Shown here one piece after another: positions 17,221 through 26,706 of a stretch of DNA of 64,000 nt. The first letter of the stretch is position 1, and every line of letters starts with the position of its first letter. A model generated the notes under the pieces. It was not told where the DNA came from and made no database searches. It worked only from the letters and a program-made list of their open reading frames with translations. Both the position numbers and the translations under genes were made by a program. This DNA comes from UBA5793 sp040255465 (GTDB lineage Bacteria; Planctomycetota; Phycisphaerae; Phycisphaerales; UBA5793), in NCBI GenBank assembly GCA_040255465.1, contig JBDZVA010000001.1, positions 186,001 through 250,000 of the forward strand. Direction: 5' to 3'.

Positions 17221-19671
17221 ATGTTGCACTTGCGCAACGGTTTCGTTCGTATGTCGATCTTTGCCGGCTGTGTGACGGTTGCGACGATGACCATCGCCCA
17301 ACCGCCCGATCCCCAACAGATCCTGAACCTCGGCCTGCGCGGCGTCTACTTCGTACCAAACGAGGGTCAATGGAGAGACCGTGATGTCATCTACGGCCTG
17401 CGCAGCAGAGGCATTGATGTCGCCTTCCGCGAATCGGCGCTGACCATGCACATGTCGCGGCAATCAACCGAAGCGAGCCCGACGCGTGAGCGAGGAGTTG
17501 AAGCACTGACGAGCCGCGACCGCCTGCAGGCCGTGAGTGAATCGAACGGTCAGGAAGCGGGTTTGGACGAGCTTGCTTCATCGACGTCCAAACCACTCAC
17601 ACTCACTGTCACCTTTCCAGGCAGCAATACCGTCGACCCAATCGGCGCGCAACCCCAAACCGCAAGGTTCAACTACTTCGTCGGCGGTGAAGGGCGCAAC
17701 ACAGCCGCCAACGTGCCGTCCTTCGCCGAAGTCGTCTACGAGAACCTCTACGACGGCATCGACCTGCACGTCACCGGCAGCGACGAAGGCATCCTCAAGT
17801 ACGAATTCCACTGCGCCCCCGGCGCTGACTACAACCAGATTCAAATCCACTACGACGGAATCGACTCACTGTGCATCGACGACAGTGGCAACCTGCGCAT
17901 CAGCACGTCACTGGGCACACTCGGCGATGGCGCGCCAATCGTGTGGCAGGTCCCCGGGATATCAAGGGACAGCATTTCAGCGCATTTCGAATTGGTTGAG
18001 ACTTCCACCTACCGCATCGCTCTCGATGACTCCGTAGATAATGACCGTGAAATCATCATCGATCCAGATGTGTCTTGGATGCTGTATCTTGGCGGGAGCG
18101 ACAGAGAGCGCACGGTTTCTGATGTCGCTGTTGACAGCGGTGGCAATGCGGTGGCCACCGGGAGCACTTCGTCTGCCGATTTTGAAGGACGGATCAACAA
18201 CTGGAACGCTGAATACGACGGCTTTGTGCTTAAGGTAAGTCCCGCCGGAGTGCTCCGTTGGATGACCTACGTCGGCGGGAGCGGTACTGAATACTCAAAT
18301 CGCGTCGCCGTTGCCGGTACGGGGAGCATCGTCGTCGTCGGCAGCACGCTGTCGGACGATTTCGCAGGGCGGATCAACTCGCGTCACCCACTTCCCTTTC
18401 AAAACGATGCGTTCGTGTTGACCATGACTCCAGAAGGCCAGGTCGTGCGGATGCGGTACGTTGGTGGTTCATACAACGATACTGGAGAAGGTCTGGCGAT
18501 TGATACTTCTGGAAACGTGTATCTGACCGGCACAACTCAATCGGATGACTTCGAGGGGCGCAACAACACTCGGTTTCCGGAATCGGACGACGCGTATGTG
18601 CTGAAAATCAGCGCTGCCGGCGAGTTGAGTTGGATGACATACCTGGGCGGACGCGACGATGACAGTGGTGCGGACATCATTGCCGATGACAACGGTGATT
18701 TGTACGCAACCGGGTCGACGCGGTCGTCAAACTTCAGGGGCAAGACCAACGCATACCACGGTGGAAGTTGGGATGCATATGTGGCGCGAGTGAATGGTGC
18801 CGGCATTCTTCAATGGGCGACGTACCTGGGTGGTAGCGAGAGCGATTACGCCACAAGTATCGCCATTGCATTCGGAGATGAAGTCACGATCGCCGGATAC
18901 AGCTACTCCCGGGACTTTGAGGGGCGAAGTAACTCGAGATATGGAGACTTTGACACGTTTGTGCTCACCGTCAAGTCCACGGGCGTGCAGGAGTGGATGG
19001 CCTACTTCGGCGGTCGCTTATATGACCGAGCCGAGGGTTTGGCATCTGACGAGAATGGAAATGCGTACGTGTCTGGGAGAACATCGTCGGTTGATTTTGT
19101 TGGTGCGGACAATTCACTGCATCATCTGGGGATCGATGCTTTCGTGTTCAAGATCAACAGGACGCGCCAATTGGAGTGGATGACGTATCTCGGAGGAACG
19201 CTCGATGATTTTGGACAGAGAGTGGCGACGACGGTCGATGGGTTTGTATACACCGTCGGTCGGGCAGGTTCACTCGACTTTGAAGGACGACTGAATTCGT
19301 ACCATGGCGGTGATGCGGACTCATTCCTGCTCAAGCTCTTCGGTGGGGCGAGGCCGGAACTCTCTGTCGTTGCCACGTGCCCGACCGGCGGGCCGATCCG
19401 AATCTCCTGGGAGGCGGCGATCCCTAATGGACAGACGGCTTTGCTCTACGCTCGCGCCCTCGGCGAGTTTGTGGTTCCCAACGGGCATCCCTGCGCCGGC
19501 ACGGCGCTCGGTCTGGGCTCAAGCCAGATCCAACTGGTCTTTGTTGGCCCATCAAACGCCAATGGCTCGCGCACCCTCAACTCCACCACCGGCCCCAACG
19601 CCTGCGGCGGCTACCTCCAACTGCTCGACCTCACCACCTGCGCGACCAGCAACGTCGCACGCATCGAATAA
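17221..19671 (+). CDS. Secreted SBBP seven-repeat beta-propeller protein, paralog 4
   Basis: 816 residues. The frame is open from 17080, but the start at 17221 has AAGGAG upstream and is followed directly by a signal peptide (FVRMSIFAGCVTVATMTIAQ). Domain order matches paralogs 1-3: N-terminal domain LGLRGVYFVPNEGQWRDRD, seven YLGG repeats, C-terminal four-Cys module ending TCATSNVARIE. The embedded repeat is at 17467-17506. The stop is 17 bases from the convergent ABC ATPase stop. Extracellular location is inferred; no ligand-binding or catalytic motif was seen. Confidence 0.85.
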   Translation: MLHLRNGFVRMSIFAGCVTVATMTIAQPPDPQQILNLGLRGVYFVPNEGQWRDRDVIYGLRSRGIDVAFRESALTMHMSRQSTEASPTRERGVEALTSRDRLQAVSESNGQEAGLDELASSTSKPLTLTVTFPGSNTVDPIGAQPQTARFNYFVGGEGRNTAANVPSFAEVVYENLYDGIDLHVTGSDEGILKYEFHCAPGADYNQIQIHYDGIDSLCIDDSGNLRISTSLGTLGDGAPIVWQVPGISRDSISAHFELVETSTYRIALDDSVDNDREIIIDPDVSWMLYLGGSDRERTVSDVAVDSGGNAVATGSTSSADFEGRINNWNAEYDGFVLKVSPAGVLRWMTYVGGSGTEYSNRVAVAGTGSIVVVGSTLSDDFAGRINSRHPLPFQNDAFVLTMTPEGQVVRMRYVGGSYNDTGEGLAIDTSGNVYLTGTTQSDDFEGRNNTRFPESDDAYVLKISAAGELSWMTYLGGRDDDSGADIIADDNGDLYATGSTRSSNFRGKTNAYHGGSWDAYVARVNGAGILQWATYLGGSESDYATSIAIAFGDEVTIAGYSYSRDFEGRSNSRYGDFDTFVLTVKSTGVQEWMAYFGGRLYDRAEGLASDENGNAYVSGRTSSVDFVGADNSLHHLGIDAFVFKINRTRQLEWMTYLGGTLDDFGQRVATTVDGFVYTVGRAGSLDFEGRLNSYHGGDADSFLLKLFGGARPELSVVATCPTGGPIRISWEAAIPNGQTALLYARALGEFVVPNGHPCAGTALGLGSSQIQLVFVGPSNANGSRTLNSTTGPNACGGYLQLLDLTTCATSNVARIE

Positions 19672-19687
19672 CGCAAGACCCATCCGC

Positions 19688-20635
<948 letters not shown>

Positions 20636-20680
20636 CGAGGCGCGTACTCCAATCGCAGGGTCATCAGGCGATCCCGAAAC

Positions 20681-23155
20681 TCAAGGCTCATTCGACGAAT
20701 CGATCAGGCCCGGCCGAACCGGCTGGCCATCCACCGGCAACGGGTAAATCCAGCGGACCATCGTAACACTCTTTGCGTCCGCCTTCGTCTGCCGGTTCCC
20801 TTCAATCCGCAACGGATACGGAATCGGGCTCCCATCGAGGAACCCGGTGATGATGATGCAGGGCCGCACCAGCCACGCGCTCAGATCCGCCTCCCGCCCC
20901 AGCGTGCGAATGAACTGCGGCTGCGCCGTCTGCGGCGGATTGGCCCACTCCGGCGGATTCAGACTATTAAAAAAAGTCAACGCCTCCAGCGACCGCGTCA
21001 CTTCGTTGGCGTTGAAAAACGTCCGGTAGTCGATGTGCGGCCGCATAGCGTCTTCGCCAACCCGCTTGAAGTAGCCGTCGATTGGGTGCGTCACCAGGTC
21101 GCGCATCTGCAGCCCGGCTTGTGTCAACACGGCAAAATCGAGCGGCACATTCGGCGCCCACGTCCCACCCGGCAGCTTCCACGCATACACCTTCAGCCGC
21201 GTCGAGCCGCGCTGCCGCCCGTCAGGCCGCGGGTTGACATCAGCGTACTCGTTCGAGGCAAAGTAGATCGCCACATCCCGCAGCGCCCCCGGCAGTTGAT
21301 GCGCGACCACGCCCCGCAACGACCCGCCCGCGTCGATGCGCGGCCGATCCGCATCACCCGCAAAGTTCGGCATCTTCCACCCATCCGCGACCGGATGCAG
21401 CGACGAGATGAACAGCGTCTTACTTGTGCTTCGCGCCGGAGCGCGGAAGTGGCTCTGGTCCGACGAGTCGACGAGGTACCGCCGCACGTCGGGAAACCCC
21501 TGGATCTTCTCATTCGGCACCGACATCGACGTCACGATGTTGTACTTCTTCTCTCCCGTCGGCTCATCCTCAGACGCCCGCACGTCCAGCAGACGATCGC
21601 CATACCCATTAAGCGCGACCGTAATGTAACTCGTCGATCGCTCCAGTCCGCTGTCAGCCACGTGGTCGAGAAACGTCAGATGCACCGGCAGGATCTCGTT
21701 GGAGCGCAGCGCCGAAGCGCCCAGCCAGCTCATGAGCGTGAAGATCGCCGTGATGCCCACAAACGCCGGCCAGTTGTACCGCGACAGGTTGCGATACTTG
21801 AGCAGCGTAAACACCAGCGGCCCAGACACGCCCCAGTAGACAATGAACAGCACCAGCGCCAGCAGCAGACCCTTGCCCGCCGCCGCCGACAGTTTCGTCA
21901 GTTGCGGGATCACCTCACTCAACCGCGCGCCGTTCCGGGCCCGCCCCGCCGTGTTGGGCGTCAGCGAGATGGCGCGGTTGAGTTCCGCCTGGCTCGGCGT
22001 GTCCTGCCGCCGACCCAGAATCTGGTTCCAGAACACCTCCGCCTGCGGCAGATCCAGTCCCGGCCGGTTCAACACCAGGTCCGCCACCGGAATCCCCACC
22101 AGCGTCACCCGCCCATACCCCAGCGGCCGCTGCACCACCACCGCTCGCCGAACCATCTTCCGCGTCGCCGCGTCCGGCAGATCAATCTCCATCAGCGGAA
22201 TCGTCGTCCCCGTCGACCATGCATTGCCCACCGGCTCAAACGCATGCACATTGATGACCGGATACCGCGGTTCGCGCGTGTCCGGCTCCAGTCGATCCAT
22301 CCGACCCAGCAGGTGCAGCAGCCCTCCGCTCGATTCATTATCACGAATCTCAATCCCCTCAAAACGCTGCACCAGCACATCCGGCAAGATCGGGTCCAGC
22401 CGCGTCGACTTCCACGAATCGCCCACCTGCGGCAGCACGATCACCAGGTGCCCTCCGCGTTCGATCCAGTCCCGGATCGCCGCCGCCTGGTCGATGCTCA
22501 GCAGCGTCGGCTCGCCCTGCGTCCACACCAGCGTCTCGAGCAGATCCAACCCCATCCATCGATCAGGCAACTGCTCCACCGCCAGGTTGCTCAACACCTC
22601 CGTCACTTCATGCGCCGTCGGCGGCGTCTCGCGCATCTGGCCCGTGGTGATGTAGTCCGAGACGTTGCCCGATCGCATCCCCACGATGCCGATGAAGCCG
22701 TGCTCCTCAGCGCGCGGCTGGCTCATCGCCGTCACCCGCGTCGCCGCCAGTTGCACGCCCCGCCGATCGTTCTCATATTCGTAGACGATCACATCCCAGA
22801 TCGTCGAAGCGCTCGTCCCATACCGCACCGGCAGGTACAGCCACACCGGATTGCGCCCGGGGTTGAGCGCGACAATCTGGCTGATCTCCTCGATGTCCCC
22901 GTCGCCGTCCTTCTGCTCCCACACCACCATCGCCGGCTGCAGCGGCTTGTTGCCCGCATAGGTGATCGACAACCGAATCGGCGTCAGCGTGCCCGGCCGC
23001 CACACCCCGCCAAGGCCGAACAGATCCAGCCCGACGCTGACCGTCGCGTCCGTGTTCTGCGCCGCCGCCGGCGCCGCCCGCCACCCAACACCCCACGCCA
23101 GTGCCGCCAGCACGAGCACAGCAAGAAAGCGAGGTTGGCGGTTGCGTGGCTGCAT
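20681..23155 (-). CDS. Large membrane-anchored protein partnered with ABC ATPase
   Basis: 824 residues, not matched to a named family with certainty. It has a signal peptide (FLAVLVLAALAWGVGWRAAPAAAQ), an N-terminal beta-sandwich-like region, a central region that resembles class I glutamine amidotransferase-like folds (WIERGGHLVIVLPQVGDSW), and two transmembrane segments around residues 470-540 (LLLALVLFIVYWGVSGPLVF; FVGITAIFTLMSWLGASAL). A large soluble C-terminal region follows. Planctomycete ABC-2 operons often carry proteins of this layout, analogous to GldG-type subunits. A role in export or cell-surface assembly is inference from the ATPase downstream. Confidence 0.6.
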   Translation of the reverse strand: MQPRNRQPRFLAVLVLAALAWGVGWRAAPAAAQNTDATVSVGLDLFGLGGVWRPGTLTPIRLSITYAGNKPLQPAMVVWEQKDGDGDIEEISQIVALNPGRNPVWLYLPVRYGTSASTIWDVIVYEYENDRRGVQLAATRVTAMSQPRAEEHGFIGIVGMRSGNVSDYITTGQMRETPPTAHEVTEVLSNLAVEQLPDRWMGLDLLETLVWTQGEPTLLSIDQAAAIRDWIERGGHLVIVLPQVGDSWKSTRLDPILPDVLVQRFEGIEIRDNESSGGLLHLLGRMDRLEPDTREPRYPVINVHAFEPVGNAWSTGTTIPLMEIDLPDAATRKMVRRAVVVQRPLGYGRVTLVGIPVADLVLNRPGLDLPQAEVFWNQILGRRQDTPSQAELNRAISLTPNTAGRARNGARLSEVIPQLTKLSAAAGKGLLLALVLFIVYWGVSGPLVFTLLKYRNLSRYNWPAFVGITAIFTLMSWLGASALRSNEILPVHLTFLDHVADSGLERSTSYITVALNGYGDRLLDVRASEDEPTGEKKYNIVTSMSVPNEKIQGFPDVRRYLVDSSDQSHFRAPARSTSKTLFISSLHPVADGWKMPNFAGDADRPRIDAGGSLRGVVAHQLPGALRDVAIYFASNEYADVNPRPDGRQRGSTRLKVYAWKLPGGTWAPNVPLDFAVLTQAGLQMRDLVTHPIDGYFKRVGEDAMRPHIDYRTFFNANEVTRSLEALTFFNSLNPPEWANPPQTAQPQFIRTLGREADLSAWLVRPCIIITGFLDGSPIPYPLRIEGNRQTKADAKSVTMVRWIYPLPVDGQPVRPGLIDSSNEP

Positions 23156-23302
23156 GAACGATCAGTCGAGGGAGAATGCCGACAAGCCCCGTATTCTACG
23201 GCCCAAGGCCGCGCCGCCTCCCGTCCCACCCGATGCGCTTTCCATACACTCCCGGCAGTTCGATCCTCTTTATCCTGTTGGGTCCTGCCCAGGGAGTGTG
23301 TC

Positions 23303-23665
23303 ATGACCCGAGCCTCCGCCTGCCGCTGGGACGATCTCCCCGTCGATCATCCCGCCCCCCTCATCGACCGCCGCCGCCTCATCGGCGAGCACTGCATGAT
23401 CTCCCACGTCACCCTTCATCAGGGCTTCGTCGTCCCCATGCACCACCATCCCAACGAACAATTCGCGCTGGTCGTCTCAGGTCGCATGCGGTTCACCCTG
23501 CCCGAGGTCGACGCCCCACCCCGCATCATCGAACTCGGCCCCGGCGAGGTGCTCCACCTGCCCCCCAACGTCCCGCACGAGGGCAAAGCGATCGAGACCT
23601 CCATCGTCCTCGACATCTTCAGCCCACCCAGCCAGACCACCGGCGTCGACGCCACCCGCGATTAG
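23303..23665 (+). CDS. Small cupin-domain protein
   Basis: 120-residue single-domain cupin. Motif 1 reads VVPMHHHPNEQFALVVSGRMRF, with His-His-His and Glu placed as metal ligands; motif 2 is LGPGEVLHLPPNVPHEG, with the final His. GGGAG precedes the ATG at 23303. The same frame runs open across the opposite-strand genes for over 3 kb upstream, which is a GC artefact. Its TAG stop is the first three bases of a palindromic element. Small cupins can be isomerases, dioxygenases or sensors; which applies is not readable. Confidence 0.82.
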   Translation: MTRASACRWDDLPVDHPAPLIDRRRLIGEHCMISHVTLHQGFVVPMHHHPNEQFALVVSGRMRFTLPEVDAPPRIIELGPGEVLHLPPNVPHEGKAIETSIVLDIFSPPSQTTGVDATRD

Positions 23666-23683
23666 CGGCGACGCATGCGTCGC
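23663..23683. repeat. Palindromic element overlapping the cupin stop codon
   Basis: TAG (the cupin stop) is followed by CG and the perfect 16-bp palindrome GCGACGCATGCGTCGC. The same arrangement occurs at 48094 and 59708. A further half-site, GACGCAAGCGTCGC, follows at 23703-23716. Confidence 0.7.
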
Positions 23684-23734
23684 AAGGCAGCCGCACCAGA
23701 ACGACGCAAGCGTCGCAACGCGCCCGCACCAAAA

Positions 23735-23835
23735 CGTAACGTACCACGCCCACGATGAGGCCCCACGAATCGTGGGATGCCGGGGTGCCACTCAGCATCC
23801 GGCTCCCTGGCCTGAGTCTCATCGAAGGCTCGTGC
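23735..23835. repeat. Dispersed repeat copy, left arm
   Basis: Contains CCCACGAATCGTGGGA (an 8+8 palindrome), then GGGGTGCCACTCAGCATC and the CCCTGGCCTGAG block. The reverse complement recurs at 33508-33600, and shortened relatives at 31165-31225 and 33277-33325. No gene is present in 23666-24402; it holds only repeats. Confidence 0.7.
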
Positions 23836-23861
23836 TGAGTGCGAACGCGCAAGCGCCACCG

Positions 23862-24290
23862 TAGGGTCCGCCGTGCGGACCGCGAACGCGCAACCACTTC
23901 TCTCGCCGGGTGCCACACCGCATCCCGCCTCGGGTGCTGTGTGCGAGCGAGCAACGACAAGCAGACGCCATCTTCGTAGGGTCCGCCGTGCGGACCGCGA
24001 ACGCGCAACCAATTCTCTCGCCGGGTGCCACACCGCATCCCGCCTCGGGTGCTGTGTGCGAGCGAGCAACGACAAGCAGACGCCATCTTCGTAGGGTCCG
24101 CCGTGCGGACCGCGAACGCGCAACCAATTCTCTCGCCGGGTGCCACACCGCATCCCGCCTCGGGTGCTGTGTGCGAGCGAGCAACGACAAGCAGACGCCA
24201 TCTTCGTAGGGTCCGCCGTGCGGACCGCGAACGCGCAACCAATTCTCTCGCCGGGTGCCACACCGCATCCCGCCTCGGGTGCTGTGTGCG
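23862..24290. repeat. 115-bp tandem repeat, about 3.7 copies
   Basis: Copies begin at 23862, 23977, 24092 and 24207 with TAGGGTCCGCCGTGCGGACC and are nearly identical; the fourth is truncated near 24290. Each unit includes a hairpin (GGTCCGC CGT GCGGACC). Because 115 is not divisible by three, all frames contain the same peptides in rotation, which produces spurious open frames on both strands. A single inverted copy with the same sequence lies at 33335-33485. Confidence 0.9.
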
Positions 24291-24402
24291 AACGCGCAAC
24301 CACCCCCCAAACCACCACCGCGCCCCAACACACCAGCCGTGCGTCTTCCCCTGGTCCCAAGTGCCCAGTGCCTATTGCCTGATTCCCAATGCCTGACCTC
24401 CC

Positions 24403-25839
24403 TCACTCAAACCGCCACACCACCAACTGACTGATCGCACACTCCCCTTGCACCACGGCCTGGAACAGGATCGTCTGGCCGCGTGCGATGAGGGGGACGG
24501 GTCGGGTGATGGTGGCGACTCCCTGCTGGTTCGCTATGGCCGTGCCGATGACGGTGGGATTGTCGAGTTGGAGCGCATTCTGCTGAAGATCGCAGCCGGG
24601 GATGCGCGTCCCGCCGCCGTGGCGCGAGTAGACGAACTGCACCGTGGCGCCGGGCGTCACGTTGCTGATCGTGATCATGTTCGATGTGCCGGCACGACCT
24701 GGCGAGGGCGGCGCGAGGTCCAGTGACGGGTATACCGGATTGACGAGAAATGCGTACAACGTCAGTGGACGATTCGGAACCGCACCGTACGCCGCAATCT
24801 GGCCCGCATCATTGATGTCGTAGGCCTGATAGATGGACCAACGCTCGGCAAGGCGCGGAGGCACGAGCTTGTCCAGGAGTCGCATTCCCTTCACCTGGTC
24901 CCAGATGAATGCCTGCTGATCCAAAGGTGCGTGTCCGAAGTACCCCACAACTTCGGAGTTGTTGTTGATGCCGAACGCGGCGCTGTGGCGGGGAACTCCA
25001 CGCGGATGGAGATCGAAGATCTCGTCGTTCACCCAGGCAACCGCATGGTAATACTCGCCCAATTTGGAGTGTCCGACGATCTGTCCGAGATCGTTGATGG
25101 AGAAGGCCACCGTAGTGCGACCATCCAGAGTGGGTAACTCGGTAATCTGCTCACTGCGCCACACAACTGCAACTTCATCGCGAGGGAACTCGGGAAACGC
25201 CGAACCAGCAATCTCCCCGATGTTGTTAATTGCATAGGCCCGGCCACCCGGCTGGACCAGGCCTGGGAGCGGACGGGTCTCTCCTTTCTCCCAAACAAAT
25301 GCATCCGAATACCCTCCCGGTGCCACCTCTGACCAACCTACAACCAAGCCCTCATCGTTAATACTCCGCGCATCACTGACGTCCCCGCCGAGAGTCCCAA
25401 TCTCGAACATCTTGCCGTTGCGCCAAAGTATCGCGTCATGACGGAATGAACTCTGGCCGGACCAGCCAACAATGTCACCAAGATCATTATTACCCTGTGT
25501 CGAACTCCACGCGTCGGCGCCAAACGTTCCCAGGTCGACTACTGAGAGATTCTCCCAGATGGTCGCGTGCAGACCACTCGACTGTAGTGCCGCGCCAACG
25601 ACAGTTCCGCGTTCGTTAATCCCGTTAGCGAACGCGCCCAATAGGTTATTATCGAGCGGCGGCAACTCGAAAAGCGCATAGGGGTATTGCTGGGAGACAG
25701 CGGAAACCGGAGTCGCCAGCAACAATAGAAGCGTCACAGCAAGTAGCGTGCGTCCCAAGGTAGGGTGCTGTTGAGGCTCTGCGAAACGCACCGGGTTAGA
25801 CGTCCGATCTCGCGCTGCGGCGACTTCGCCTCCATTCAC
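24403..25839 (-). CDS. Secreted HAF-repeat protein, left copy
   Basis: 478 residues. GAGAGGAAG precedes the ATG at 25839. The N-terminus MNGGEVAAARDRTSNPVRF is an unusual leader before the hydrophobic core LLAVTLLLLLATPVSAVSQ of the signal peptide. Six or seven HAF repeats follow (for example AYAINNIGEIAGSAF, AFSINDLGQIVGHS, AFGINNNSEVVGYFG), the extracellular HAF family pattern. The last 105 residues are a distinct module (ATVQFVYSRHGGGTRIPGC to GECAISQLVVWRFE). The copy at 31797-33173 is in opposite orientation with a near-identical C-terminal end. Part of this gene's 5' end is repeated upstream at 25953-26391. Confidence 0.85.
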   Translation of the reverse strand: MNGGEVAAARDRTSNPVRFAEPQQHPTLGRTLLAVTLLLLLATPVSAVSQQYPYALFELPPLDNNLLGAFANGINERGTVVGAALQSSGLHATIWENLSVVDLGTFGADAWSSTQGNNDLGDIVGWSGQSSFRHDAILWRNGKMFEIGTLGGDVSDARSINDEGLVVGWSEVAPGGYSDAFVWEKGETRPLPGLVQPGGRAYAINNIGEIAGSAFPEFPRDEVAVVWRSEQITELPTLDGRTTVAFSINDLGQIVGHSKLGEYYHAVAWVNDEIFDLHPRGVPRHSAAFGINNNSEVVGYFGHAPLDQQAFIWDQVKGMRLLDKLVPPRLAERWSIYQAYDINDAGQIAAYGAVPNRPLTLYAFLVNPVYPSLDLAPPSPGRAGTSNMITISNVTPGATVQFVYSRHGGGTRIPGCDLQQNALQLDNPTVIGTAIANQQGVATITRPVPLIARGQTILFQAVVQGECAISQLVVWRFE

Positions 25840-26391
25840 TTCCTCTCCTCCTTACACCCGGCCTGCGACCCCTCGGACTTCGCTCTGTCTCTTCCCGCCA
25901 ATCATCCAATCTGCAACTCGTCTCCCCACGCCACCAACATACCAGAAAACCCGCCTGCAAGTAGCGTGCGCCCCAACGTAGGGTGGCGATAAGCGCCGCT
26001 CTGGAAGCGCATCCCACCGGGTTGGACGTTCGATCTCGCGCTGCGGCAACTTCGCTTCCATTTACTTCTTCTCTTCCTTGCACACGGCGCACGACCCCTT
26101 GATTCATGCTCCCAACGATCATTCAAAGCGATCCTTGTCTCCCCGCTCAAGCAACATACTAGAAAACCCGCCAGCAAGTAGCGTGCGTCCCAAGGTAGGG
26201 TGCTGTTGAGGCTCTGCGAAACGCACCGGGTTGGACGTCCGATCTCGCGCTGCGGCGACTTCGCTTCCATTCACTTGTTCTCCTCCGTGCACTTGGCCCG
26301 CAACCCCTCGAACGATGCCCCGTCTCGTCCCGCCGATCATCCGATTCGCTCCTCGTTCTCCCTTGCACCAACATACCAGAAAACCCGCCAG
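25739..26391 (-). repeat. Three tandem ~215-bp units carrying a promoter-leader-start segment
   Basis: Units span about 25739-25952, 25953-26171 and 26172-26391. Each ends, on the plus strand, with ACATACCAGAAAACCCGCC or a one-base variant and begins with AGCAAGTAGCGTGCG. Read on the minus strand, every unit has an extended -10 (TGGTATGTT or TAGTATGTT), a GGAG-rich ribosome site, and codons for GSEVAAARDRTSNPV. Only the innermost unit leads into the HAF protein; the outer two encode short peptides that end without a gene. Divergence between units is some 10-25%. Confidence 0.85.
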
Positions 26392-26398
26392 AGTGCAA
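26370..26398 (-). promoter_or_regulatory. Sigma-70-like promoter of the outermost leader unit
   Basis: Minus strand: -35 TTGCAC (26398-26393), a 17-base spacer, then TATGTT (26375-26370) with TGG before it as an extended -10. The inverted counterpart at 31412-31440 has the same arrangement, which supports function by conservation. The inner units keep the -10 but have lost the -35. Confidence 0.65.
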
Positions 26399-26624
26399 GC
26401 CAATTCCGGGGAATCTCACAACAGACCTTGCTCGCGACCGCTCGCCCGGCTGGTATCGAACGCCGCGGCCCTGGGCGGAGTTCGATGTGGGTGTTCACAC
26501 GAGTCCCGGCGGCCCGTTCCCGTCGAAATTGAACTCTCGCCCGAACCGACATCCGTTCAGCATCACCCGCCGCGCGCCGGGGTCGTGCGCCGGACCGATC
26601 TCGCCAGCGCATTCAGCGCGAACC

Positions 26625-26663
26625 AAAAAAGCAGAGGCCGCGACTCGTGTGAGTCGCGGCCTC
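26625..26663 (-). terminator. Rho-independent terminator of the 26707-28398 gene
   Basis: Perfect 13-bp stem GAGGCCGCGACTC / GAGTCGCGGCCTC with a 4-base loop, followed on the minus strand by GCTTTTTTGG. It lies 44 bases past the stop. The stretch 26400-26624 between it and the leader repeats holds no gene; it aligns with 31200-31395 in inverse orientation. Confidence 0.9.
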
Positions 26664-26706
26664 GTTGAGATCACAATGCGTCTGATCATCGATCAGTTCA
26701 TCGATG

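Noticed and set aside
23862..24290. Possible CRISPR array
   Set aside because: The units are directly adjacent at 115 bp, with no unique spacers between short repeats and no cas genes.
23619..24406. Several overlapping minus-strand frames with internally repeated peptides
   Set aside because: They are translations of the 115-bp tandem repeat in rotating frames; no ribosome site or conserved start.
25902..26532. Short frames on both strands in the leader repeats as separate genes
   Set aside because: They are duplicated 5' ends of the HAF gene and antisense readings; kept as repeats rather than genes.
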